A DNA stretch of 64,000 nucleotides, from assembly GCF_022009635.1 (NCBI RefSeq), contig NZ_CP091716.1, positions 1,069,001-1,133,000 on the forward strand, written 5' to 3'. This DNA comes from Variovorax paradoxus. Its GTDB lineage: Bacteria > Pseudomonadota > Gammaproteobacteria > Burkholderiales > Burkholderiaceae_C. The position numbers were made by a program, and so were the translations under genes. Positions 46,873 through 56,029 of this stretch are shown here, piece by piece. Every line of letters begins with the position of its first letter. Position 1 is the first letter of the stretch. The notes under the pieces were generated by a model. It saw only the letters and a list, made by a program, of their open reading frames with translations, was not told the DNA's origin and did no database searches.

Positions 46873-46874
46873 CC

Positions 46875-49800
46875 ATGAAGCAACGCAACCGGTTTTCTCA
46901 ACGGCGGCTTCAGTTGCGCCCGCTCGCGCTGTCGCTCGTCTGCGCGGGTGTGGGCGCGGGCGCCGCGCCGGCCATGGCCCAGGTGTTGCCCTCGGGCTTC
47001 ACGCCCATTGCCGGCGGCGTCACGATGACGCAGGGCGTCGGCACGATGAACATCGTGCAGCCGCTGCAGCGCGGCATCGTCAACTGGCAGAGCTTCTCGA
47101 TCGGCGCGGGCGGCCTGGTCAGCATCTCGCAGCCGAGCACCTCGGCCGTGCTGCTGAACCGCGTGGTGGGCGACGGCATGAGCATCCAGGCCTCGCGCAT
47201 CGACGGCGCGCTGCGCACCACGCTCGCGGGCAACCCGAACCTGCCGGGCGGCAGCGTGTTCCTCATCAACCCGAGCGGCATCGTCTTCGGCAAGGGCGCA
47301 TCGGTGAACGTGGGCGGGCTGGTGGCGTCCACGCTCGACATCGCCAACAGCAACTTCATGCCCGCCGGCTCGGAGGACAAGGCCATCGGCAGGAACGAGC
47401 AGCTGCTCTTCTTCGGCCCCGAGGGCAGCATGGCCCAGGTGAAGGTGGAGGGCGGCGCGTCGATCACCACAACCTCGCCCGGCGGCACGGTGGCGCTGCT
47501 GGGCGGCGTGGTGCGCAACGAGGGCGAGATCAACGTCGCGCGCGGCTCGGTGGGTCTGGTGTCGGCCAGCAAGGTGACGCTGAACCTCGACTTCGACGGC
47601 GACGGCCTCACCACCTTCAACATTCCGGCCGACGGCCAGACCAAGTTCAAGCTCGCCGACCTGCAGGCCGCCGACCCCACGGCGGTGGCGCAGTTGGCGA
47701 ACAGCGGCAAGGTCGCGGCCGACGGCGGGCGCGTGGTGCTGATGGCGGCGGCGAACGTCGACGCGCGCCAGCTGGTGGTGAGCCAGACCGGCGTGATCCA
47801 GGCGCGCTCGCTGTCCACCCGCAACGGCGAGATCGTGCTCGACGCCAGCCGTGCGCCCGGCGGCAACAACGAGGTGCGGATAGGCGGCACCATCGACGCC
47901 GGCACCGGCGCGAGCGAGGCGGGTGCCTCGGGCAGCACAGGCGGCTCGGTGACGCTGCGCGGCGACTACATCCGGCTGGCCAGCGGCGCCAGCGTGGACG
48001 CCAGCGGCACCGGCGGTGGCGGCACGGTTTCCGTGCAGGCTTCGCGCGCGGTGAGCATGGCGCCCGACGCCGCCATCTCCGCCAACGCCACGGGCGCCAA
48101 CGGCACCGGCGGCAGCATCGGCATCGACGCTTCTTCCACGCACATCTCAGGCAGCCTTTCCGCGCGCGGCGCGGGCAGCGGCAACGGCGGCGCCATCGCC
48201 ACCTCGGGCGACCAGCTCGAAGTGACCGACACCGCGCGCATCGACGCGGCGGGCGGCACGGGCGGCGCCAACGGCAGCTGGACGGCGCTGGCGCGCGGCA
48301 CGCTGAACGTGGACGGCAACGCGGCCGCCTATGACCCCAACGGCTACGCCGACCTGGGCAACGGCACGCACGTCAGCGCATCGGCCATCGGCGCCACGCT
48401 GGGCCGCGCGACCGACGTCAACCTGCGCACGGCGCTCTCCGAGGGCAGCTCCGACGTGGTGTTCCAGGACGGCGTGCAGGTCCTGAAGTCCGAAGGCCGC
48501 GACGCGCGCCTCACGGTGGATTCGGCCAACGGCATCGCCATGAACAGCGGCGCGTCGATCCAGTCGACCGCCGGCGCGCTCGCGGTCAACTTCGACGCCA
48601 ATGCCGACGCCAACGAGATCGGCGGCGCCATCCGCATGGACAACGCGAGCATCGCCACCAACGGCGGCAGCATCCGCTTCTACGGCCAGGGCAATGCCGA
48701 CACCGGCCGCGCGGTCGGTGGCATGTCCGTCGACGACGGCGGCAACAGCAGCGGCGTGGCCGGGATCACGCTCACCGACAGTTCGCTCTCGACCTGCGCC
48801 ACCGGCGCGGGCGGATGCGGAGGCAGCGGCGTCATCGTGCTGCGCGGGCAGGGCGCGAGCCGGCAGGCCAACGGCACGGCCGACTACTACGTCAGCTCCG
48901 ACGGCGTGGAGGTGCGCGGCAGCAGCCTGAGCACCGGCGCCGGCGGCATCGCCATCGACGGCCAGAGCGGCATCGGCGCCAACGGCGTGCTGCTGGCCGG
49001 CACCGAAGGCGGTGCGACGCAGCTGCGCACCGGCAGCGGCGACGTCAGCGTGATCGGCAGCTCGCGCAGCTGGACGACCGACGACCCGGGCGCCGTGTAC
49101 GGCAGCACAGTGACGCCCTACGGGCCCGACGGCAGCATGTCGGCGCCTGACGTGACGGTGGCCGTCACGGCCGGTGTGACGCTGCGCGGCGCGGTCATCG
49201 ACGCCGGCGGGCGCGTGGGCATCGACGGCACCGGCGCCAACCTGCAGGGCCTTGCTGCGAGCGACGCCTTCATGACTTCCGCTCAGGCCGCCAACAACGG
49301 CACCGGCGTCGGCTACGGCGCGGGCGACGGCGTGGCCATCAACGGCGGCAGCATCACGGCCGGCAAGGGGCGCGACATTTCCATCGCGGGCACCGCGGGC
49401 GGCCAGGGCTTCAGCGTGCGCAACGGGGGCGTGACGCAAGGGCAGGCGCCCTCGGCGGTCAGCATTTCGATGGAGGCCGGCGAGACGGTGCGCGCCGAGG
49501 GCGGCAGCGTGTCGATCGACGGCCGAGGCGGCGACGTGACCGTGGCGCGCGTGCTCAGCCGCGGCGACCTTCCGCCCGGCGCGACCAACGCGCTGATCGA
49601 CACCTCCAGCACCACCGGCGCCGGCGGCACGGTCACCGTCACCGGGCGCAACGTGCTGGTGAGCGACGTGTACAGCGACCTGACCACCATCGACGCGGGC
49701 GGCGCCGGGCAGGCCGGCACCATCGACATCCGGGGCAGCAACGCCATCGCCATCGACGCATCGGCGAGCCTGCGCGCGGATGCGAATTCGGCCAGCGGCA

Positions 49801-52313
49801 ACGGCGGCACGGTGCGCGTGATCGCGGGCGACACGCTGCGCGGCTATGGCAGCCTGTCGGCGCGCGGCGGCAGTGCGGGCGGCAACGGCGGCACCATCGA
49901 GACCTCGGCGCCGCACTTCGAGCTGCTGGGCCTGCGCGTCGACGCCTCGGCGCCGATGGGCACCGCCGGCTCATGGGTGATCGACCCGTACGACGTGACC
50001 ATCGCGCACGGCACCGCCTCGGGCAGCCTCACGGGCAACCCCTTCGATCCGCTGGCCAATTCGACCGTGCAGGACGGCGACATCAACGCCGCGCTGGACG
50101 GCGGCACCAGCGTGACCATCACCACCGGCACCGGCGGCAACCCGGCGGCCGGCAACATCACTTTCGCGGCCGGCGCGTCCATCGTGCGCAGCAAGGGCGC
50201 CGCGCCGCTGACCTTCGAGCTCGACGCGGCGCACAGCATCGGCACCAGCGGCGGCGCGAGCATCCAGTCGAACTCGGGCGCGCTCGACGTGGTGTTCAAC
50301 GCGGGCGTGGGCGGGCAGGGCGGCGCCATCAACTACAACGGCGTCATCAACACCAACGGCGGCAACGTGACGATGAACGCCGATGCCGGCGCCAGCAGCA
50401 CGCCGGCCATCACGATGAACGGCACCAGCATCGACACCCGCACCACCGCGCTGGGCGACGCCGGACCCGGCGGCTCGGTGCGGATCAGCGGCAGGCGCAC
50501 GCTGCCGGCCTCCATCTTCAACACGCAGGCCACGGTCGACCTCACGGGCATCAGCATCCAGAGCAGCACCGGCGACGTGTCGATCTCGGGCGTGGGCCAG
50601 CACGGCGACGGCGTGCGCATCCAGGGCGGCTCGACGCCCAGCCAGATCCTCACGACCAGCGGCGACATCGACATCCTCGGCGTGGGCGCGAGCTACACCT
50701 ACAGCCAGTCGCAACTGGCGGTGCAGAGCGTGGAGATCAACGGCGCCACGCTGCGCAGCGTGGACGGCAACATCGGCATCCGCGGCCTCGTCACGCCCGG
50801 TCCGCAGGACGCATCGTCGGGCGGCGTGCTGCTGGCGGGCAACGCGCTGGTGACGACGCTGGGCGTGGGCAACATCGACATCGCCGGCGAGTCGCAGGCC
50901 AACGGCACGGGCGTGAACATCGTCAAGGGCGCGCAGGTGATCGGCAACCGCGACGTGGTGCTGCGCGCGAGCAACGACGGCACGAGCGACGCCATCGCCA
51001 TCGGCGGCAACGTGCATGCGAGCGGGGTGCTCAACCTGCGCCCCGGCGGCGTGGACGCGGCCAGCGGCAACGCGGTGGACCGCACGGCCAACCCGGTCAC
51101 GCTGGGCGGCACGGCGGCCACCGGCTTCGCGCTGTCGGCCGACGAGTTCGGCCGGCTCGACGCGCCCACCATCGTGGTGGGCAGCAACGCGCATGCGGCG
51201 GACATCGACGTGGTGGGACCGCTGTCTCTGTCCTCGGCGCTCACGCTGCAGAACGAGGGCGGCGGCAACATCAACCTCGGCGGCGCGCTCACCGCGCCGA
51301 AGATCGGCCTGCTCTCGCGCGGCAGCATCACGCAGACCGCCGCCGCGCCCATCACGGCCGGCACGCTCATGGCGCGCTCCACCGGCGGCAGCGTGCTGCT
51401 CGACCAGGCCGCAAACAACGTCAGCGCGGCCACCGTGGGTGGCGGCGCGGCGGGCGCCTTCCGCTATGTCGATGTCGACACGGTGCAGCTGGGGTCGGTG
51501 TCCGTCACCGGCTTCGATGCGGCTGGCAATGCGCCGCAGGTGGCGTCGGCCACCTCGATGGCTGCGGACACCGTGTTCGTTCGCACGCTCAGCGGCGACC
51601 TGCTGTTGGGCACCAACGTGAGCAGCACCAACGGCACCGACCTGGTGGCGGGTTCACGCCTGCAGAACCTGGGCGGCTACACCATCACCGGCGCGCCCTG
51701 GCGCGTGTGGGCCGACACCTGGGTGGGCGAGACGCGCGGCGGCCTGCAGGGCTCGGGCATCTACCCCAACCTGTACCACTGCGCCTACTCGGGCCTGTGC
51801 GCGGTGAGCATTCCCGCCGGGGCCAACCATTTCATCTATGCGCAGCAGCCGGTGGCCACGGTGGTCATCGGCGACGCGAGCCGGCCCTTCGGCTTTCCGA
51901 ACCCGCTGTTCAGCTACGGCATTGGCGGGCTGATCCTGGGCGACACCGGGCGCGGCTTCGCCGGCACCATGAGTTCGCCGGCGTTGCCGGGCAGCCTGCC
52001 GGGCCTGTACCCGATCAACGGCACGTTCACGTCGGCGGAAGGCTATGCGGTCAACGTGGTGCCGGGCAACCTGCTCGTCACCGCGGCGCCCAACCTGCAG
52101 CTGCCCGACGTGGTGCGCGAGCTGCCCAGCACCTGGCTGTACGACCGCAACATGGGCCCGCCGCCGATCTGCTTCGCAACCGGCCCGCTCGACGGCGACC
52201 GCGCCGCGCAGGGCGGCGACGTGCTGGCGCGCGAATGGTCGCGCGTGCGTTCGCGGCCCAACCTCTCGAGCTGCGTCGACACCGACAAGCGCAACGGCTG
52301 CTCGGACTTCTGA
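46875..52313 (+). CDS. Two-partner secretion exoprotein (TpsA, filamentous hemagglutinin-like)
   Basis: 1812 aa. A long signal region (LRPLALSLVCAGVGAGAA) precedes the TPS domain, with VNWQSFSIGAGG, GGSVFLINPSGIVFGKGASV and NVGGLVASTLDI, the TpsB recognition elements. Most of the rest is Gly/Ala/Ser/Asp-rich beta-helix repeats. Five Cys occur in the last about 190 residues, the last two only nine residues apart at the extreme C-terminus (SSCVDTDKRNGCSDF), like the HMW1-type anchor. An adhesin or other surface fibre is expected. Target unknown. Confidence 0.92.
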   Translation: MKQRNRFSQRRLQLRPLALSLVCAGVGAGAAPAMAQVLPSGFTPIAGGVTMTQGVGTMNIVQPLQRGIVNWQSFSIGAGGLVSISQPSTSAVLLNRVVGDGMSIQASRIDGALRTTLAGNPNLPGGSVFLINPSGIVFGKGASVNVGGLVASTLDIANSNFMPAGSEDKAIGRNEQLLFFGPEGSMAQVKVEGGASITTTSPGGTVALLGGVVRNEGEINVARGSVGLVSASKVTLNLDFDGDGLTTFNIPADGQTKFKLADLQAADPTAVAQLANSGKVAADGGRVVLMAAANVDARQLVVSQTGVIQARSLSTRNGEIVLDASRAPGGNNEVRIGGTIDAGTGASEAGASGSTGGSVTLRGDYIRLASGASVDASGTGGGGTVSVQASRAVSMAPDAAISANATGANGTGGSIGIDASSTHISGSLSARGAGSGNGGAIATSGDQLEVTDTARIDAAGGTGGANGSWTALARGTLNVDGNAAAYDPNGYADLGNGTHVSASAIGATLGRATDVNLRTALSEGSSDVVFQDGVQVLKSEGRDARLTVDSANGIAMNSGASIQSTAGALAVNFDANADANEIGGAIRMDNASIATNGGSIRFYGQGNADTGRAVGGMSVDDGGNSSGVAGITLTDSSLSTCATGAGGCGGSGVIVLRGQGASRQANGTADYYVSSDGVEVRGSSLSTGAGGIAIDGQSGIGANGVLLAGTEGGATQLRTGSGDVSVIGSSRSWTTDDPGAVYGSTVTPYGPDGSMSAPDVTVAVTAGVTLRGAVIDAGGRVGIDGTGANLQGLAASDAFMTSAQAANNGTGVGYGAGDGVAINGGSITAGKGRDISIAGTAGGQGFSVRNGGVTQGQAPSAVSISMEAGETVRAEGGSVSIDGRGGDVTVARVLSRGDLPPGATNALIDTSSTTGAGGTVTVTGRNVLVSDVYSDLTTIDAGGAGQAGTIDIRGSNAIAIDASASLRADANSASGNGGTVRVIAGDTLRGYGSLSARGGSAGGNGGTIETSAPHFELLGLRVDASAPMGTAGSWVIDPYDVTIAHGTASGSLTGNPFDPLANSTVQDGDINAALDGGTSVTITTGTGGNPAAGNITFAAGASIVRSKGAAPLTFELDAAHSIGTSGGASIQSNSGALDVVFNAGVGGQGGAINYNGVINTNGGNVTMNADAGASSTPAITMNGTSIDTRTTALGDAGPGGSVRISGRRTLPASIFNTQATVDLTGISIQSSTGDVSISGVGQHGDGVRIQGGSTPSQILTTSGDIDILGVGASYTYSQSQLAVQSVEINGATLRSVDGNIGIRGLVTPGPQDASSGGVLLAGNALVTTLGVGNIDIAGESQANGTGVNIVKGAQVIGNRDVVLRASNDGTSDAIAIGGNVHASGVLNLRPGGVDAASGNAVDRTANPVTLGGTAATGFALSADEFGRLDAPTIVVGSNAHAADIDVVGPLSLSSALTLQNEGGGNINLGGALTAPKIGLLSRGSITQTAAAPITAGTLMARSTGGSVLLDQAANNVSAATVGGGAAGAFRYVDVDTVQLGSVSVTGFDAAGNAPQVASATSMAADTVFVRTLSGDLLLGTNVSSTNGTDLVAGSRLQNLGGYTITGAPWRVWADTWVGETRGGLQGSGIYPNLYHCAYSGLCAVSIPAGANHFIYAQQPVATVVIGDASRPFGFPNPLFSYGIGGLILGDTGRGFAGTMSSPALPGSLPGLYPINGTFTSAEGYAVNVVPGNLLVTAAPNLQLPDVVRELPSTWLYDRNMGPPPICFATGPLDGDRAAQGGDVLAREWSRVRSRPNLSSCVDTDKRNGCSDF

Positions 52314-52322
52314 GGCCGCCGC

Positions 52323-52955
52323 TCAGAGGCCGCGCGCGCGGCGGTTGGACATGACGACGTTGTCCTTCGCCAGCGGCTGGCCCTCGCGCAGCGCGGAGAT
52401 CCACGCGGCGGTGGTGGTCACGGCCGCGAAGTTGCTGTGGAACACCACGCTGAAGACGCGGTGGATCTCCTCGGCGCTCGCCTTGCCCGCCGCGTTCTCG
52501 TAGGGCAGGGCGCCGCTGGCGTCCGACAGGAACTCGACCGCCAGGCCGCGGTGCAGGGCTTCGTACACGGTGGAGGCGTCGCAGTTCTGCGTCATGTAGC
52601 CGGCCACGCTGAGCGTGTCGATGCCGTTGCGGGCGATCCAGTCGGCGAAGTCGGTGCCGGCGAACACGCTGGGCAGGCTCTTGGTCACGAGGTGGTCGTG
52701 CGGGCGCTTCGCGACCTCCGGGTGCAGCTGGCCGTTGTGGTTGTCGGCCTGGAACACCGGCGCGCCCTTGGGTGCATGGTGGCGTACCACCACCACGGGC
52801 GTGCCGGCGGCGCGGGCGGCGTCCATGGCGGCGGTCACGTTGGGCAGCGTGTCCTGCACGGGCGGGTACTCGATGGGCAGGCCGCCGCCTTCGAAGTATT
52901 CGTTCTGCACGTCGATCACGACGAGGGCGCGGCGCGGGGCGGTGGTGGCGGTCAT
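52323..52955 (-). CDS. Isochorismatase-family cysteine hydrolase
   Basis: 210 aa. Catalytic triad visible as Asp15 (ALVVIDVQNEYF), Lys92 (VTKSLPSVFAGTDF) and Cys125 (AGYMTQNCDASTVYEAL). The fold hydrolyses C-N bonds in amides such as nicotinamide or related small substrates, and the actual substrate is not evident. Divergent from a GlxA-type regulator with a 100-bp gap, a pairing in which the regulator commonly controls the hydrolase. Confidence 0.9.
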   Translation of the reverse strand: MTATTAPRRALVVIDVQNEYFEGGGLPIEYPPVQDTLPNVTAAMDAARAAGTPVVVVRHHAPKGAPVFQADNHNGQLHPEVAKRPHDHLVTKSLPSVFAGTDFADWIARNGIDTLSVAGYMTQNCDASTVYEALHRGLAVEFLSDASGALPYENAAGKASAEEIHRVFSVVFHSNFAAVTTTAAWISALREGQPLAKDNVVMSNRRARGL

Positions 52956-53055
52956 TGAGGCTCCTTGGGTGGCTGTGCTTGGGATGGCCCGATTCTTCGT
53001 GCCCGGCCCGCTTCCGGAAAGTGGCCCGAAAGCCATTCGTCGATAAGATCGGGCC

Positions 53056-54033
53056 ATGCCCAGCACCGCCGCCGAAACCATCGCCGTCGTCGCGTTCGAC
53101 GGCATCAGCCCCTTCCACCTGTCCGTGCCCTGCATGGTCTTCGGCGAAGACCGCACCGAAACCGGCGCGCCGCGTTTCCGGCTGCGGGTGTGCGCGCCGG
53201 AGCCCGGCGCGCTGCGCACCAACGCGGGCTTCACGCTGGGCGTGGAACACGGGCTGGAAGCCATCCGCCATGCGCGCATCGTGGTGGTGCCGTCATGGCG
53301 CGACGACTGCGCGGCGGCACCGCCCGCGCTGATCCGCGCGCTGCAGGCGGCGCACCGGCGCGGCGCCACGGTGGTGGGGCTGTGCCTGGGCGCCTTCGTG
53401 CTGGCCGAGGCGGGCCTGCTCGACGGGCGGCCCGCCACCACGCACTGGAAGCTGGCGCCGGCCTTCGCAAGGCAGTATCCGAAGGTGCGGCTGCAGCCCG
53501 AGGTGCTGTACGTGGACGACGGCAGCGTGCTCACTTCCGCCGGCACGGCCGCTGGCATCGACTGCTGCCTGCACCTGCTGCGCGTGCGCCACGGCGCCGA
53601 GACTGCCAACCGCGCCGCGCGCCGCATGGTGGTGGCGCCGCACCGGCAGGGCGGCCAGGCGCAGTACATCGAGCAGCCGGTGCCCGCCACCGGCGAGCGC
53701 GACCGGCTCGCGCCGCTGCTGGAGTGGCTCGGCAAACATCTCGACAAGCCGCACGAGCTCGACGACCTCGCGCGCCGCGCGCTCATGAGCCGGCGCAACT
53801 TCACGCGGCGCTTTCGCGAATCCACCGGCACCACGGTGGGCCAGTGGGTGCAGAACCAGCGCCTGGCGCTCGCGCAGCGGCTGCTGGAGACCACCGACGA
53901 GCCGGTCGAGCGCGTGGCCACCGGCGCGGGCTTCGGCTCGGCGGTGTCGCTGCGCAAGCATTTCCTGTCGGCGTTCAAGGTGTCGCCGATGGCGTACCGC
54001 CGGCAGTTCTCGCAGGGCGAAGCAGCCGCCTGA
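53056..54033 (+). CDS. GlxA-family regulator (DJ-1/PfpI-like domain plus AraC HTH)
   Basis: 325 aa. Residues about 8-185 are a class I amidotransferase/DJ-1-like domain (IAVVAFDGISPFHLSVPCMV; VVGLCLGAFVLAEAGLLDG with Cys at the nucleophile elbow). About 215-320 is an AraC helix-turn-helix (LDDLARRALMSRRNFTRRF; FGSAVSLRKHFLSAFKVSP). It probably senses a small ligand and controls the divergent hydrolase gene. The DJ-1-like domain in this family is usually regulatory rather than catalytic. Confidence 0.92.
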   Translation: MPSTAAETIAVVAFDGISPFHLSVPCMVFGEDRTETGAPRFRLRVCAPEPGALRTNAGFTLGVEHGLEAIRHARIVVVPSWRDDCAAAPPALIRALQAAHRRGATVVGLCLGAFVLAEAGLLDGRPATTHWKLAPAFARQYPKVRLQPEVLYVDDGSVLTSAGTAAGIDCCLHLLRVRHGAETANRAARRMVVAPHRQGGQAQYIEQPVPATGERDRLAPLLEWLGKHLDKPHELDDLARRALMSRRNFTRRFRESTGTTVGQWVQNQRLALAQRLLETTDEPVERVATGAGFGSAVSLRKHFLSAFKVSPMAYRRQFSQGEAAA

Positions 54034-54046
54034 GCTGTGCCCCGGC

Positions 54047-56029
54047 TCAGCTCGCGTGCACCTGCCGCCGCGTGGTGAGCAGGGCGCGCAGCTTGGCCGG
54101 CGCCACCGGCTTGGTCAGCAGCATCACGCCGCCCTGGCGCAGCCGCTGCAGCACCTCGGGCCCGGTCGCGCCCGACACCAGCACCGCGAGCGCATCGGGC
54201 TGCAGGCGCTTGGCGGCGTCGAGCACGTCCACGCCGTCGTCGTCGCCGGCCAGCTGCAGGTCGCACAGCACCGCGTCGTAGTGCACGTCGCCGCCGCCCA
54301 GCCGTGCGATGGCCTCGGCGCCGGTGGTCACGCACTCGGCCTGGCAACCCCACTGCGCCAGCAGCGTGCGGCTGCCGTCGAGGATGGCCGGGTCGTCGTC
54401 CACCACCAGGCAGCGCAGGCCGGCCAGCGGCGTGGGCGCGAACTGCGGCGGCTCGGGCTGCACCGCGTCGGCGGCGCGCGCGGCGGGCAGGGTGAAGGCG
54501 AAGGTGCTGCCGGCCTGCAGCGCCGAGCGCACGGTGATGCGCGTGCCCAGCAGCGTGGCGATGCGCGCGCAGATCGCCAGGCCCAGCCCGAAGCCTCGGC
54601 GGCGGTCGCGCTCGGTGTTGGCCACCTGGTAGAACTCTTCGAAGATGCGGCCCTGGTGGATGGGCGCGATGCCCACGCCGTTGTCGCGCACCTCGATGCG
54701 AACGCCCGCCGCGCAGCGCCGCGCGGCCACCAGCACGGTGCCGCCGTCGGGCGCATGGCGCAGCGCGTTGCTCACCAGGTTGCCGACGATGCGCCGCAGC
54801 ATCGCCGCGTCGGTGCGCACCGCCAGGCCCCGGTCGCTCCAGTGCAGGCGCACGCGCGCCTCGGCCGCGGTGGCGGCATGCTGCGCATCGATCTGGTCGA
54901 ACAGCGCGGCCAGCGAGACCTTGGTGATCGCGGGTGTCAGCACCTGCGCGTCGAGCCGCGAAATCTCGAGCAGGTCGTCCAGCAGCACGCCCATGAACTC
55001 GGTGCTCTCCTGCAGCCGCAGCACGGCCGGGCGCTGCGCCGGCGTGGCGCCCGGCAGCAGGCCGTCGATGAACAGGCCCATGGCATGCAGCGGCTGGCGC
55101 AGGTCGTGGCTCGCCGCGGCCAGGAAGCGCGCGCGCGACAGCGCCGCCTGTTCGGCCTCGGCCATGCGCTGCAGCGCCACGGCGGTGGCCTCGCGCACGC
55201 GCTCCTCGCTGACTTGGCGGTTGTGCTGCAGCCGTTCGGCCAGGCGGTCGATGTCGTGCGCCAGCACCGCCAGCTCGTGCGTGCCGCGCGTGCCGCCCTC
55301 GACCACGCCGCAGCGCACCTCAAACTGCCCGGCCTCCAGCGCGGCCACGGTGCGCGACACCCGCCGCAGCGGCCGCGCCACCGTGCGCGCCATGTGGCGC
55401 ACCGAGGCCCAGGCCGCGATCAGCGCCACCATCGCGATGCCGATGCCGGCAATGAGCGAGCGGCTGCGCTCGCGCGTGTAGGCGGTGGTGTCGCGGAAGG
55501 TCTGCACCAGCCCGATGGGCGTGTCGCCCGCCGCGGTGGAGCCCGCGGGCGCGAAGGCGCTGGCGCGCGAGGCCTCGCGCAGCGTGACCGGCGAGGTGAA
55601 CATGCGCAGCCGCGCGAGCGAGTTGGTCTTGGGCCCGGCCGTGACGAACACGCCCGCGCTGTTGCTGATTTCCACCCGCGTCACCTGCCCGCCTCGCAGC
55701 GCGGCGTTGGCCACGTTCTGCAGCGCGGGCACGTCGCCCGCGTACAGGCTCAGGTCGGACATGGCGGCCACCTGCCGCGCCACGGCCTGGCCTTCGGCGT
55801 CGAAGGCGGCCTCCAGCGTCTGCAGCCGGCTGTGCGTGAACCAGCCGGTGAGCGCCAGCGCCACCGCCGCGCAGGGCACCACGCCGAGGCGGAACAGGTC
55901 GTTCTGCAGGTTGCCGCGCACGATGAGGGTGTGCGGCGGCGGCAAGGCGGCGGGCACCGCTTCCGGCGCGGCGTCGTCCACCACCACGGCCTGCGGCGTG
56001 CCTTCGGAGGGCCTCGCGGCGGTGCTCAT
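54047..56029 (-). CDS. Hybrid sensor histidine kinase with C-terminal receiver, 1 of 2
   Basis: 660 aa. Hydrophobic spans near residues 45-65 and 190-212 flank a periplasmic sensor loop of about 125 residues. A HAMP-like region is followed by the H-box FLAAASHDLRQPLHAMGLFI, the N-box NLVSNALRHAPDGG, the G-boxes DNGVGI and GFGLGLAICARI, and a receiver (LRCLVVDDDPAILDG; Asp in DAVLCDLQLAGDDDG; Lys in LLTKPV). ATGA overlap with the substrate-binding protein upstream. No separate response regulator is seen nearby. Confidence 0.92.
   Translation of the reverse strand: MSTAARPSEGTPQAVVVDDAAPEAVPAALPPPHTLIVRGNLQNDLFRLGVVPCAAVALALTGWFTHSRLQTLEAAFDAEGQAVARQVAAMSDLSLYAGDVPALQNVANAALRGGQVTRVEISNSAGVFVTAGPKTNSLARLRMFTSPVTLREASRASAFAPAGSTAAGDTPIGLVQTFRDTTAYTRERSRSLIAGIGIAMVALIAAWASVRHMARTVARPLRRVSRTVAALEAGQFEVRCGVVEGGTRGTHELAVLAHDIDRLAERLQHNRQVSEERVREATAVALQRMAEAEQAALSRARFLAAASHDLRQPLHAMGLFIDGLLPGATPAQRPAVLRLQESTEFMGVLLDDLLEISRLDAQVLTPAITKVSLAALFDQIDAQHAATAAEARVRLHWSDRGLAVRTDAAMLRRIVGNLVSNALRHAPDGGTVLVAARRCAAGVRIEVRDNGVGIAPIHQGRIFEEFYQVANTERDRRRGFGLGLAICARIATLLGTRITVRSALQAGSTFAFTLPAARAADAVQPEPPQFAPTPLAGLRCLVVDDDPAILDGSRTLLAQWGCQAECVTTGAEAIARLGGGDVHYDAVLCDLQLAGDDDGVDVLDAAKRLQPDALAVLVSGATGPEVLQRLRQGGVMLLTKPVAPAKLRALLTTRRQVHAS

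Noticed and set aside
46494..46874. 127-codon upstream extension of TpsA, beginning inside tpsB
   Set aside because: Arg-rich nonsense overlapping conserved TpsB sequence. The ATG at 46875 starts a proper signal peptide.
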